Under the pieces are notes generated by a model. It ran no database searches and was not told where the DNA came from. It saw nothing but the letters and a program-made list of their open reading frames with translations. 64,000 nucleotides of DNA from positions 1 to 64,000 of the forward strand of contig NZ_JABJVM010000016.1 in assembly GCF_013820765.1 (NCBI RefSeq). The letters are read 5' to 3'. Source of the DNA: Paenilisteria rustica. GTDB taxonomy: Bacteria > Bacillota > Bacilli > Lactobacillales > Listeriaceae. The translations under genes and the position numbers were made by a program. The stretch's first letter is position 1. Each line of letters starts with the position of its first letter. Shown one piece after another: positions 45,634-54,014 of this stretch.

Positions 45634-46293
45634 TTAGTTATTCAACTCTTCAATTTCGCCACTCTTCAAATACACAATCCATTCGCAGACGTTTGTTACA
45701 TAGTCCCCAATCCGCTCCAAATACTGTGCAACAAGGAGTAAATACGAAATTTCCTCTAAATGATCTGGATCTTCTTGCATGAAATGAATGCATTTTGTAT
45801 AAATGACGCGCTGGAGTTTATCTACTTCATTATCACGCGTCGCTATTTCGCGAGCCGCCTCTTCGTCCTCTGCCAGATAGGCTTTGAGAACGTCATGTAC
45901 CATTATTTTGACGATATCGCCCATCTCTTGAATTTCTGGAATTGGCTTCACGACTTTTGTTCGCCCTACTAAAATGGTGGTTTTGGCAATGCTGACGGCG
46001 TGGTCACCAATTCGCTCCAAATCAGAACTCGCTTTTAAAACCGTGACAATTTTGCGAAGGTCGATGCCTACTGGTTGTTGAAGCGCAATGAGTTCAAACG
46101 ATCTTTGCTCCAGCGCCAGCTCCATATTATTGATAGAACGGTCGCTTGCAATCACGTTTTCCGCTAGTTCATGATCTCGGTTAACAAGGGACTTCACGGC
46201 TTTATAAATCGCCTCGTTGACTAGCATTCCCATCTCGAGTAAGTGTTGGTGCAGCTCATTTAACTGTTCATTGAAAATTTTTCTAACTGGCAT
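45634..46293 (-). CDS. phoU: Phosphate transport regulator PhoU
   Basis: This cytoplasmic adaptor links the Pst transporter to PhoR signalling and dampens phosphate uptake. The 219 residues are two three-helix PhoU repeats. The metal-binding acidic stretches are AENVIASDRSINNMELALE in the first and EDEEAAREIATRDNEVDKLQ in the second, and each has an ERIGDHA or ERIGDYV motif. It is the last gene of pstS-pstC-pstA-pstB-pstB-phoU, 12 bases after pstB. Confidence 0.96.
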   Translation of the reverse strand: MPVRKIFNEQLNELHQHLLEMGMLVNEAIYKAVKSLVNRDHELAENVIASDRSINNMELALEQRSFELIALQQPVGIDLRKIVTVLKASSDLERIGDHAVSIAKTTILVGRTKVVKPIPEIQEMGDIVKIMVHDVLKAYLAEDEEAAREIATRDNEVDKLQRVIYTKCIHFMQEDPDHLEEISYLLLVAQYLERIGDYVTNVCEWIVYLKSGEIEELNN

Positions 46294-46305
46294 ATGCTTC
46301 GCTCC

Positions 46306-47079
46306 TTATCCAAATCGTCCTGAGATATAGTCTTGCGTTTGTTGCTCTGCTGGATTTGTGAAAATGGTGGTTGTATCGGTGAATTCAATGATTTCTCCGT
46401 TAAGGAAAAAAGCTGTCTCATCAGAAATCCGCGATGCTTGTTGCATATTATGCGTCACGATAACGATGGTGTACTCTTTTTTCAGCTCTAAAATCAGATT
46501 TTCCATTTTAGCTGTGGAAATTGGATCGAGTGCAGAGGTCGGCTCATCCATCAGGATAACTTCTGGTTGTACTGCCAGAACCCTCGCGATGCAAAGCCGT
46601 TGTTGCTGTCCGCCAGACATGCCGAGCGCTGATTTGTGCAAACGGTCATGCACTTCATCCCAAAGTGCCGCCTGACGCAAGCTACGTTCGACGATTTCAT
46701 CAAGTTTTTTCTTATTCTTGACGCCATGCGTTCTCGGACCGTAAGCGACGTTATCATAAATCGAAAATGGGAATGGGTTCGGTTGTTGGAAAACCATCCC
46801 GACTTTTTTACGCAAATTTACCGTATCGATTTTGGAACTTTGAATGTTTTCGTCGGCAACTTTAATCTCGCCTTTGATCGTGACATTTGGAATTAAGTCG
46901 TTCATTCGATTCAGTGTACGAAGAAAAGTTGATTTACCGCATCCAGACGGCCCTATAAGCGCCGTCACACGATTTTTTTTGAAGTTTAGGTTTATCTTAT
47001 TTAGCGCTTGTTTTTGTCCGTAGAATAGGTCTACGTCTTTTGTCTCGATGACGAATTCCGTGTCGGTTATTGTTGACAT
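46306..47079 (-). CDS. pstB: Phosphate ABC transporter ATPase PstB, copy 1
   Basis: This ATPase drives the PstSCA phosphate importer. The 257 residues have Walker [20 protein letters not shown], the signature [16 protein letters not shown], Walker [14 protein letters not shown] and the switch [17 protein letters not shown]. It is the second of two tandem pstB genes, an arrangement also known in B. subtilis and L. monocytogenes. It is separated from the first by 217 bases rather than abutting it. GGAGG precedes the ATG. Confidence 0.95.
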   Translation of the reverse strand: MSTITDTEFVIETKDVDLFYGQKQALNKINLNFKKNRVTALIGPSGCGKSTFLRTLNRMNDLIPNVTIKGEIKVADENIQSSKIDTVNLRKKVGMVFQQPNPFPFSIYDNVAYGPRTHGVKNKKKLDEIVERSLRQAALWDEVHDRLHKSALGMSGGQQQRLCIARVLAVQPEVILMDEPTSALDPISTAKMENLILELKKEYTIVIVTHNMQQASRISDETAFFLNGEIIEFTDTTTIFTNPAEQQTQDYISGRFG

Positions 47080-47296
47080 TGCGATTTCCTCCTTTGTTGA
47101 GTCTCTTATGAAGCATCCCTTGCCGATTTAGAAACTCAATGTGCATGAGAACGTAGTAAGCATGTAATTCTTTTTTTGTGTCATGTCCAGCATCTTTGAA
47201 TCTAGCTTCGACGGCTAGCTCCTCGAAAACTTCACGCCCTCCATAAAAACCAAGAGCCGTTTTTTTCGGAGCTGAACGAGCCGTCTCAGCTTTTCA
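47080..47296 (-). other. Long spacer between the two pstB genes
   Basis: All other pst genes are 12-55 bases apart or overlap, so this gap is unusual. On the minus strand a frame stays open from just after the first pstB stop through ALGFYGGREVFEELAVEARF to beyond the next start, but it lacks a start codon and ribosome site. CTAGC-N7-GCTAG (near 47210) and GCTGA-N10-TCAGC (near 47272) are small hairpins, and the GACGGCT/AGCCGTC blocks could pair over distance. It may be a processing or attenuation site, or a decayed insertion. Confidence 0.4.
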
Positions 47297-48115
47297 TTAT
47301 CCGAAATTCCCAGAAATATAGTCCTGCGTCTGTTTATTCGCTGGGTTCGTAAATAGTGTTCCTGTATCGGTCACTTCTACTACTTTTCCGAGATAGAAAA
47401 AGGCAGTGTGATCGGATACCCGAGCGGCTTGTTGCATATTGTGTGTTACGATAATAATCGTGTATTTTTTCTTCAGTTCATGGATTAAATCCTCTATCTT
47501 ACTCGTTGAAATCGGATCGAGCGCAGAAGCTGGTTCATCGAGTAGTAAAACTTCTGGTTGCATCGCAATCGCGCGCGCAATACATAGGCGTTGTTGCTGT
47601 CCGCCAGATAATGATAAGGCACTTTTGCCCAAATCATCTTTGACTTCATCCCAAAGTGCGGCGCTACGCAAACTTTTTTCGACACGTTCTGCGAGCTCGG
47701 CTTTATTTTTCATACCGTGGCGCTTCAAACTAAAAGCAATATTTTCAAAAATCGATTTTGTGAATGGATTCGGCTTTTGGAATACCATCCCGATTTCTTT
47801 GCGAACGTTGTATAAATCCACTTCTTTGCGGTTAATGTTGATGCCGTTATATAGAATTTCGCCTTCCATTCGGCAGCCATCGATTTCGTCATTCATTCGA
47901 TTGAGCGCGCGGAGATACGTCGATTTCCCGCATCCAGACGGGCCGATGAGTGCCGTCACTTGGTTTTCATGGAATTCTAAGTCGACACCTTGAATCGCGT
48001 GGTTGTCGCCGTAATAGACGTGCAAATCATTAGTAGCCATCGCGGGCGCACCTGCTGTCACGATTTCATCTTTTGCTTCATTTATCGCGAACGACATATT
48101 AGTAGTTGCCATCAT
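47297..48115 (-). CDS. pstB: Phosphate ABC transporter ATPase PstB, copy 2
   Basis: This is a second PstB ATPase, 272 residues, with an extra N-terminal 15-20 residues compared with copy 1. Walker [20 protein letters not shown], signature [16 protein letters not shown], Walker [14 protein letters not shown] and [17 protein letters not shown] are intact. The two copies could form a heterodimer or serve different conditions; sequence alone does not decide. It lies 27 bases after pstA. Confidence 0.95.
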   Translation of the reverse strand: MMATTNMSFAINEAKDEIVTAGAPAMATNDLHVYYGDNHAIQGVDLEFHENQVTALIGPSGCGKSTYLRALNRMNDEIDGCRMEGEILYNGININRKEVDLYNVRKEIGMVFQKPNPFTKSIFENIAFSLKRHGMKNKAELAERVEKSLRSAALWDEVKDDLGKSALSLSGGQQQRLCIARAIAMQPEVLLLDEPASALDPISTSKIEDLIHELKKKYTIIIVTHNMQQAARVSDHTAFFYLGKVVEVTDTGTLFTNPANKQTQDYISGNFG

Positions 48116-48142
48116 TTTAAAAAACTCCTTTTGTCCGCCAAA

Positions 48143-49027
48143 TCAGGAAGACGTCATCTTTTTAAATACGTATTTCCCTAGAATGCGGGCTAAAATATTG
48201 AAAAGTAGCACGGAAAGAATGAGTACGGCGGACGCTCCCGCGGACACGGCTGCAGCGTCTGGCATGATTCCTTCCCCATTAATTTTCCAAATGTGAACGG
48301 CAAGTGTTTCTGCTGGACGGAAGATGTTAAGCGGTGACGTTGGGTTCATTGGATTCCAGTCCCCGAAGTTCAGTGTTGGTGTACTTTGTCCAGCAGTGTA
48401 GATTAAGGCGGCTGCTTCACCAAATACGCGTCCTGCGGCTAAAATAACGCCGGTCACGATGGCTGGTAGCGCGGCTGGAACTAGAACCCGTGTTATGGTT
48501 TCCCAGCGCGACAAGCCTAGTGCAAGTCCTGCCTCTCGTTGCGTATTTGGAATAGCATTGAGTGCTTCCTCAATAACGCGAATGAGTAGCGGTAGATTAA
48601 AGATGGTTAGTGTCAGCGCCCCGGAAATAACCGAGAAACTCCACCCCATCTGTAACACGAAAATTAAGAAGCCGAACAAACCGACCACGATCGACGGTAA
48701 AGAAGACAGGACTTCAATCGTTGTCCGGATAAAATCTGTAATCCAATTTTTGCGGGCGTATTCTGCCATGTAGATACCGGCTCCCAGCGCAATTGGAACA
48801 GATAAAATCATCGTGATAAGTAACATGTAAAAAGAGTTCCAAATTTCTGGACCAATCCCGCCGCCCGCTTTGAACGATTCTGGTGGGGAGGTTAGGAAAT
48901 GCCAGCTCAGATGAGGCACGCCTCGAACTAGGATATAGCCAAGTAATCCAGCCAAAATAACGACAATGAGTAGCGCAATCAAATAGAAAACGGAGGTCGC
49001 AATCTTATCTTTTGTTTTTACATTCAT
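48143..49027 (-). CDS. pstA: Phosphate ABC transporter permease PstA
   Basis: This membrane channel subunit is the partner of PstC. The 294 residues have six hydrophobic segments and the binding-protein-dependent transport EAA loop (EEALNAIPNTQREAGLALGLSRWETITRV in parts) that docks PstB, with the family end FNILARILG. The start overlaps the pstC stop by four bases, so translation is coupled. Confidence 0.96.
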   Translation of the reverse strand: MNVKTKDKIATSVFYLIALLIVVILAGLLGYILVRGVPHLSWHFLTSPPESFKAGGGIGPEIWNSFYMLLITMILSVPIALGAGIYMAEYARKNWITDFIRTTIEVLSSLPSIVVGLFGFLIFVLQMGWSFSVISGALTLTIFNLPLLIRVIEEALNAIPNTQREAGLALGLSRWETITRVLVPAALPAIVTGVILAAGRVFGEAAALIYTAGQSTPTLNFGDWNPMNPTSPLNIFRPAETLAVHIWKINGEGIMPDAAAVSAGASAVLILSVLLFNILARILGKYVFKKMTSS

Positions 49028-49992
49028 TTGACTTTCCTCCTACGGCCGATAAAGCGGATCATAATGATAAAGAACAGCGACATTGCCAGTAGCACCATAG
49101 CTAGCGACCAAAGCACGTTATTATCAAGTGTCCCCATGACGGTATTTCCCATTCCCATTGTTAAAATACTAGTTAACGTGGAGGCCGGTTCGAATAACGA
49201 AGTCGGGATAACCACGGAGTTTCCAATAACCATTTGTACAGCAAGTGCTTCACCAAACGCGCGCGCCATTCCGAAAACAACGGCGGTCAAAATGCCTGGT
49301 CGTGCACTCCGCAAAATTACTTTCCAAATCGTCTGCCAACGCGTTGCACCAAGCGCAAGCGAAGCCTCACGATAATGACGTGGTACCGATTGAATCGCAT
49401 CCACTGTCAAGCTTGTCACAGTCGGCAAAATCATGACGGTCAAAACCGCGGTCGCCGCTGCAATCCCAAAACCACTTCCTGAAATATGTTCCCGAATAAA
49501 CGGGACAACCACGCTGAGTCCGATAAACCCGTAAACAACGGACGGAATCCCAACAAGTAACTCCATCACCGGTTGCAAAATTTTCTTACCAAACTTCGGC
49601 GATATTTCCACCATAAAAATTGCCGCGCCAATCGCGAGCGGTGCAGCAATACAAGCTGCGAGTAACGTCACACCAAAAGAACCAAGAATCATCGGCAAGG
49701 CGCCAACGAGTGGATTTCCAGCCGCATCTGTTTTAGAAGGATTCCAATCTGTCCCTGTAATAAAGTCAACAAATGAAACATCATTGACAAAAAAAGTAGC
49801 CAGTCCTTTCGAAATAACAAAGAAAAGAATGGATGCCGCTGCAATCACCATGATGCTGATGCAGATAAATGTTATGATTTTCCCTCTTTTTTCAAGACGG
49901 GCTTTTTTGGAAGTTTGCGTTAATGCTTTTTCTCGTGCTTCCACTGCGTAGACTCCTTTCCAATGCTGAGTTCTTATTTTTATACCCAACAA
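49024..49992 (-). CDS. pstC: Phosphate ABC transporter permease PstC
   Basis: This permease subunit, with PstA, forms the phosphate path across the membrane. The 322 residues have a longer basic N-terminus (about 35 residues) before the first of six hydrophobic segments. They also carry the EAA loop (AIQSVPRHYREASLALGATR) and conserved GIPSVVYGFIGL. A start nearer residue 17 is possible, since the first codons are poorly conserved in type; AAAGGAGT precedes VEAREKAL. The gap to pstS is 55 bases. Confidence 0.94.
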   Translation of the reverse strand: MLGIKIRTQHWKGVYAVEAREKALTQTSKKARLEKRGKIITFICISIMVIAAASILFFVISKGLATFFVNDVSFVDFITGTDWNPSKTDAAGNPLVGALPMILGSFGVTLLAACIAAPLAIGAAIFMVEISPKFGKKILQPVMELLVGIPSVVYGFIGLSVVVPFIREHISGSGFGIAAATAVLTVMILPTVTSLTVDAIQSVPRHYREASLALGATRWQTIWKVILRSARPGILTAVVFGMARAFGEALAVQMVIGNSVVIPTSLFEPASTLTSILTMGMGNTVMGTLDNNVLWSLAMVLLAMSLFFIIMIRFIGRRRKVK

Positions 49993-50047
49993 ACGGGTTT
50001 GCGCCCACTTCTATACTTAGAAGTAGACGCCTTCCCCAATATATTTT

Positions 50048-50953
50048 TTATTTAACGTCTGTAATATTTCCTTTAGCGTCGCGTTCTACTTTCATCGAGT
50101 GAATCGATTGGTAACCAAGTTGTGGCACCAAGTCATTTTGAACGTCTTCGCTCGTGATGTAAGCTAAGAATTGTTTCGCAAGTCCTGTCGCTTCACCATT
50201 TGTGTACATATGCTCGTAAGCCCAAATTTTCCAATCGTTTGTTGCTACGTTTTCTTCTTTTGGCTCTACATTATCAAGGGAAAGTCCTTGGATTGAATCG
50301 TCAATGTAAGAGAATGCTAGGTAACTGATAGCTCCTGGTGTTTCGCTTACGATTTTACGAACGGTACCTGAGGAATCTTGTTCTTGCGCCTTAATTGGAG
50401 TCGCGCCATCTAAGCCCCATTTTTCAAAAGTTGCGCGTGTTCCGCTTCCTTCTGCACGGTTGATGATGGTGATTTTTTCGTCTTTACCGCCAACATCTTT
50501 CCAGTTTGTAATTTTGCCAGTGAAGATGTCGATTAATTGTTGTTTTGAAATATTTTTCACGCCAGCGTCTTTGTTAACGACTGGTGCCATGCCGACTACT
50601 GCGACTCTGTGATCTACAAGTTTAGAAGCGTCAACGCCATCTTTTTCTTCAGCGAAAACATCCGAGTTGCCGATATCCACTGCGCCTTGTTGCACTTGTG
50701 TTAGCCCAGTACCAGATCCGCCACCTTGCACATTGATTTGTGCTTTAGGATTTTCAGCTGTAAATTGTTTCGAAGCAGCTTCGACAAGAGGTTGTAGTGC
50801 TGTTGAGCCGACCGCCGTGATAGAACCAGAAACTTCCTTGCTATCTGAATTTCCGTTTGCTTTATCTGATGATGTACTCGAATTCCCACATCCTGCTATA
50901 ATCATTGTGAATGCTGCAATAACAGCTACTATTCCTAAAAATCTCTTCTTCAT
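50048..50953 (-). CDS. pstS: Phosphate-binding lipoprotein PstS
   Basis: This is the extracellular, membrane-anchored phosphate receptor of the Pst importer. The 301 residues have a lipoprotein signal with lipobox IAGC (Cys22), a Ser/Asn-rich tether, and the PBP-like fold with phosphate-binding stretches VGSTALQPL, GGGSGTGLTQVQQGAVDIGNSD (in parts) and NRAEGSGTRATFEKW. It is the first gene of the pst operon and has PhoP boxes upstream, so it should be strongly induced by phosphate starvation. AAGGTGG lies ten bases before the ATG. Confidence 0.96.
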   Translation of the reverse strand: MKKRFLGIVAVIAAFTMIIAGCGNSSTSSDKANGNSDSKEVSGSITAVGSTALQPLVEAASKQFTAENPKAQINVQGGGSGTGLTQVQQGAVDIGNSDVFAEEKDGVDASKLVDHRVAVVGMAPVVNKDAGVKNISKQQLIDIFTGKITNWKDVGGKDEKITIINRAEGSGTRATFEKWGLDGATPIKAQEQDSSGTVRKIVSETPGAISYLAFSYIDDSIQGLSLDNVEPKEENVATNDWKIWAYEHMYTNGEATGLAKQFLAYITSEDVQNDLVPQLGYQSIHSMKVERDAKGNITDVK

Positions 50954-50995
50954 AAACTGTAAACCACCTTTTTTATCGATTTAACTTACAAACCT

Positions 50996-51066
50996 ACTAT
51001 ACCTCTTCTGGATTAAGGTGATGTGTAGCTAATGTTAAGAGAATGTAAAGATGATGATTGTGTAAA
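50996..51066 (-). promoter_or_regulatory. Pho boxes and promoter of the pst operon
   Basis: On the minus strand TTTACA (51044-51049), TTAACA (51033-51038) and TACACA (51022-51027) are spaced exactly 11 bases. Another TTTACA lies 17 bases further upstream (51061-51066). This is the tandem TT(A/T/C)ACA array bound by PhoP dimers in Bacillus. TATAGT (50996-51001), with no good -35, lies 20 bases downstream of the last box, as expected for a PhoP-activated promoter. Confidence 0.83.
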
Positions 51067-51135
51067 TTTCTTTATCAGAAAATGACAAAAAGACCGCAGA
51101 ATGGGCGGTCGGATGGTGGATTTTATGTAAAGAAA

Positions 51136-51166
51136 AACGCAAGCCGCTAAAATCACGACTTGCGTT
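51136..51166 (-). terminator. Terminator of phoPR
   Basis: AACGCAAG (51136-51143) pairs with CTTGCGTT (51159-51166), and the minus strand continues TTTTC. It lies just past the phoR stop and upstream of the pst promoter, so the regulator and transporter units are separate. Confidence 0.85.
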
Positions 51167-51172
51167 ACATCT

Positions 51173-52945
51173 TTATTTTGGAAGTGTTACGGTGAAAGTT
51201 GTGCCTGAACCTTCGATGCTTTCCACTTGAATTTGACCGCCACAACTCTCCACAATATGTTTTACGATAGAAAGCCCCAGTCCTGTACCACCAGAATGTC
51301 TACTACGCGCACGATCCACGCGGTAAAAACGCTCAAAAATCCGATCAATATCCTTAACTGGTATACCAATCCCATTATCCGTGACTGTGATAGCAATCGT
51401 ATCATTCGCCTCGTTTTCCGTCACACCAACCGACACTGTACCATCCTGTGGTGTATACACAATCGCGTTGGAGATGAGGTTAATCAAGATTTGCTGCAAC
51501 CGATCACGTTCTGCTTGGATAATAACCGGTGAGGTCAAATTTGGCGGCACGAGCTGAATCCCTTTTTCGAGTGCCATCGAGCGAACCGTATCCATCGTCG
51601 TGATTACCACGTCCTCAACATCCACCTGCTCCAAATTCATCGATACATGTTTCTGCTCAATTCGCGACAATTCCAAGATATCCATGATTAAACGGTGCAA
51701 ACGATCGCTTTCCTCTTTTATAATGGTGAGGAATTTCTTGAGTAGCGCTTCATCATACATCGCACCATCAAGTAGCGTTTCTGCAAAACCTTTTAGCGCG
51801 GTTACTGGTGTTTTCAGTTCATGTGACACATTCGCGACAAACTCCGAACGTACATTTTCCAATCGTCTAATTTCTGTAATATCGTGTAGCAGCAAAATCA
51901 CGCCTGTTATGTTACCCGTTTTTGATAAAATTGGCGAAACGTTAGCATCTAAAATAAGCTCCCTCGGGAAATAAATCGTAATCTCCTCTTGTTGGAAAAC
52001 TTTCTGCTCTAAGCATTGATCGACAAGCTGCGTCAACGCAAAACTTTTTAAAACCTCGTAATATGCTTTTCCAGTGAGGTCTTTTTCCCCGATAATCTGT
52101 TCTATCATCGGATTCGTCATCACAATCAGTTTTCGTTGATCAATCAGCATCACGCCACTCACCAAGTTCTGCACGATGCCGCTTAGCCGCTGTTGATTAA
52201 GCTCGATTTCCTGCATCTGCTTCTCTAAACTTTGCGCCAATTGATTCACACTTAGCGATAGATCCTGCAACTCGCCGCTCGTTTTCCCAGTAATTCTGCT
52301 GTAATAACGATTGTTCGCCAAGTCCATTGACACATCGATAATTTCATTGACTGGTCGCGTAATCCGCCGCGCAATCACCGCACTTATGAAGCCAATAAAC
52401 ACCAACGCCAAGCCAAATATCAAGGTGAGGCTGAGCCATAATTGATGGACTGCTTTTTCGACTGATTCTAGTGAAATCGAAATCCGAAGTACACCGTCCG
52501 TCACCCCATTATGCGTAATTGGAACCGCCACATACAGCATACTATAGCCAAGTGTAGAACTTTTTCGCGTGGCAATCCCAACCTCTTTCCCTTGCTTAAG
52601 AACTTCCTGCACCTCGGGACGATCCATATGACTGCCCAAACTGTGCGGATCTTCCTTCGTATCAGCAACCACGTGCCCCGTCCGATCAATGACCGTAATT
52701 CGTGCGTCAATTTTATCCTCCAGCGGTTTTAAGTCCGACTGAATTTTATCCGCATCCTGATCTAGATCAACATCTTCCAGCTTCGTCGTTGTCAGCAATA
52801 TTTTCGCATCATCCTGCAGCTGGCTTTCTTTCATATGCAAGTAAACGCTCTTCATCAGTTCCCCCGAAAAGAAACCCACAATGACCATGACAATAAAAAA
52901 TAAGATAAAAAAAGACAGTCCTATTTTCAGCCATAATTTTTTCAT
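51173..52945 (-). CDS. phoR: Phosphate-responsive sensor kinase PhoR
   Basis: This membrane histidine kinase phosphorylates PhoP when phosphate is scarce. The 590 residues show two N-terminal hydrophobic segments (about 10-30 and 168-190) enclosing an extracytoplasmic sensor. A HAMP linker, a PAS domain (near 240-350), the H-box FVANVSHELKTPVTALKGF, and the ATPase boxes NLISNAIVYTP, DNGIGIP and GGTGLGLSIVKH follow. It overlaps phoP by four bases (ATGA). The layout matches B. subtilis PhoR (YycG-like architecture), and the adjacent pst operon supports the name. Confidence 0.93.
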   Translation of the reverse strand: MKKLWLKIGLSFFILFFIVMVIVGFFSGELMKSVYLHMKESQLQDDAKILLTTTKLEDVDLDQDADKIQSDLKPLEDKIDARITVIDRTGHVVADTKEDPHSLGSHMDRPEVQEVLKQGKEVGIATRKSSTLGYSMLYVAVPITHNGVTDGVLRISISLESVEKAVHQLWLSLTLIFGLALVFIGFISAVIARRITRPVNEIIDVSMDLANNRYYSRITGKTSGELQDLSLSVNQLAQSLEKQMQEIELNQQRLSGIVQNLVSGVMLIDQRKLIVMTNPMIEQIIGEKDLTGKAYYEVLKSFALTQLVDQCLEQKVFQQEEITIYFPRELILDANVSPILSKTGNITGVILLLHDITEIRRLENVRSEFVANVSHELKTPVTALKGFAETLLDGAMYDEALLKKFLTIIKEESDRLHRLIMDILELSRIEQKHVSMNLEQVDVEDVVITTMDTVRSMALEKGIQLVPPNLTSPVIIQAERDRLQQILINLISNAIVYTPQDGTVSVGVTENEANDTIAITVTDNGIGIPVKDIDRIFERFYRVDRARSRHSGGTGLGLSIVKHIVESCGGQIQVESIEGSGTTFTVTLPK

Positions 52946-53676
52946 GATTTCACGTTCTCCATTTTATAGCCAAAACCACGAATCGTCTTAATGTACCGAG
53001 GTTGCTTCGTATCCGCCTCGATTTTATCCCGCAAATGACTCACATGCACATCCACAATCCGCGTTTCACCAATATAATCATAGTTCCAAACCGCGTCCAG
53101 CAGCTGATCTCGCGAAAAAACCTTGCCCCTGTGGTTCGCCAAATATACCAACAACTCGAATTCCTTCGGTGTCAAATCCAGCAACTCATCCTGTAAATAC
53201 ACCTCATAACTATCCGTCAGAATCTTCAACTCGCCAATATGCAACGCCTTCTCTTTCTGCGAGTCTTCCGGTTCCACATCTGCCGCTTTCCCAGCACTCC
53301 GTCTCAAAATCGCCTTGATTCGCGCCACAACCTCACGCGGGCTAAACGGTTTCGTCAAATAGTCATCCGCACCAAGCTCCAGACCAATAATTTTGTCCAA
53401 TTCGTCATCTTTTGCCGTCAACATCAAAATCGGCGTCTCCACCTTATCTTGGCGCAACTGCTTACACACTTCAATCCCGTCCATCTCAGGTAACATCAAA
53501 TCGAGTACAATCAAATCCGGTTTTTCCGACAAAGCAAGCTCGTATCCTGTCCTACCATCCTCCGCCGTCACTACATCAAAGCCAGCCTTTTCAATGTTAA
53601 ATTGCAGTAAAGTTACAATAGAAGACTCATCATCCACTACTAAAATCTTGGTCAATGCTCTTTCCTCCCCATTCAT
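52942..53676 (-). CDS. phoP: Response regulator PhoP
   Basis: This OmpR-type response regulator of the phosphate regulon has 244 residues. The receiver domain (1-120) has the acidic pair in VVDDESS, the phosphoacceptor Asp in IVLDLMLPEMDGIEV, and the late LTAKDDELD and GADDYLTKPFSPREV. The winged-helix part has LTPKEFELLVYLANHRGKVFSRDQLLDAVW in pieces and the C-terminal RGFGYKME. It is the first gene of phoP-phoR. The hairpin element C lies upstream, between it and minJ. Confidence 0.94.
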   Translation of the reverse strand: MNGEERALTKILVVDDESSIVTLLQFNIEKAGFDVVTAEDGRTGYELALSEKPDLIVLDLMLPEMDGIEVCKQLRQDKVETPILMLTAKDDELDKIIGLELGADDYLTKPFSPREVVARIKAILRRSAGKAADVEPEDSQKEKALHIGELKILTDSYEVYLQDELLDLTPKEFELLVYLANHRGKVFSRDQLLDAVWNYDYIGETRIVDVHVSHLRDKIEADTKQPRYIKTIRGFGYKMENVKS

Positions 53677-54014
53677 AACGCGCGGCCATTACATTCTCGC
53701 CACAACTTGTTATGTATTCTTCCACTAAAATATAGCACGAATTTACCTTTTTCGGGTAGAAAACGGTCACTCTTAACACAATCTTAAAAGTCAGGGGCAC
53801 GAGAACTACTCATCTCCGTCGTTAAAAACTCCGTTCCGATGCTCATGTACAGTCGTACATTCCGCTTTGTTGTGGCACTTTGAAACAACGTGAGTTAGAG
53901 CCTCAATATGCAGAGGAGCACAGTGAGTCTGTAGTCCTTAACTCGCTTTTGCCTAGGAGCTAAGCAGCTCTCGTGCCCCTGAGTCGCGGTTTGTGGCTAC
54001 TTGTAATCACGTTT
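53677..54014. other. Intergenic region between phoP and minJ
   Basis: No gene is visible. The 90 bases next to phoP are probably its promoter and leader. The rest is dominated by the long inverted repeat at 53791-53982. Short frames that run through it lack ribosome sites. Confidence 0.6.
53791..53982 (-). repeat. Large hairpin element, copy C (3' of minJ)
   Basis: Perfect 14-base arms TCAGGGGCACGAGA (53791-53804) and TCTCGTGCCCCTGA (53969-53982) bound a 192-base element. Pairing continues inward with mismatches that become G-U in a minus-strand RNA. Inside are GTGAGTTA/TAACTCGC and CCTC/GAGG stems. At 53834-53866 the minus strand reads AGCGGA, a 6-bp stem ATGTAC/GTACAT with loop GACT, then GAGCATCGGAA. 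This is the tip motif of copies A and B with a different stem. It follows the minJ stop on the minus strand and is trailed by CTTTTAAG. Confidence 0.7.
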
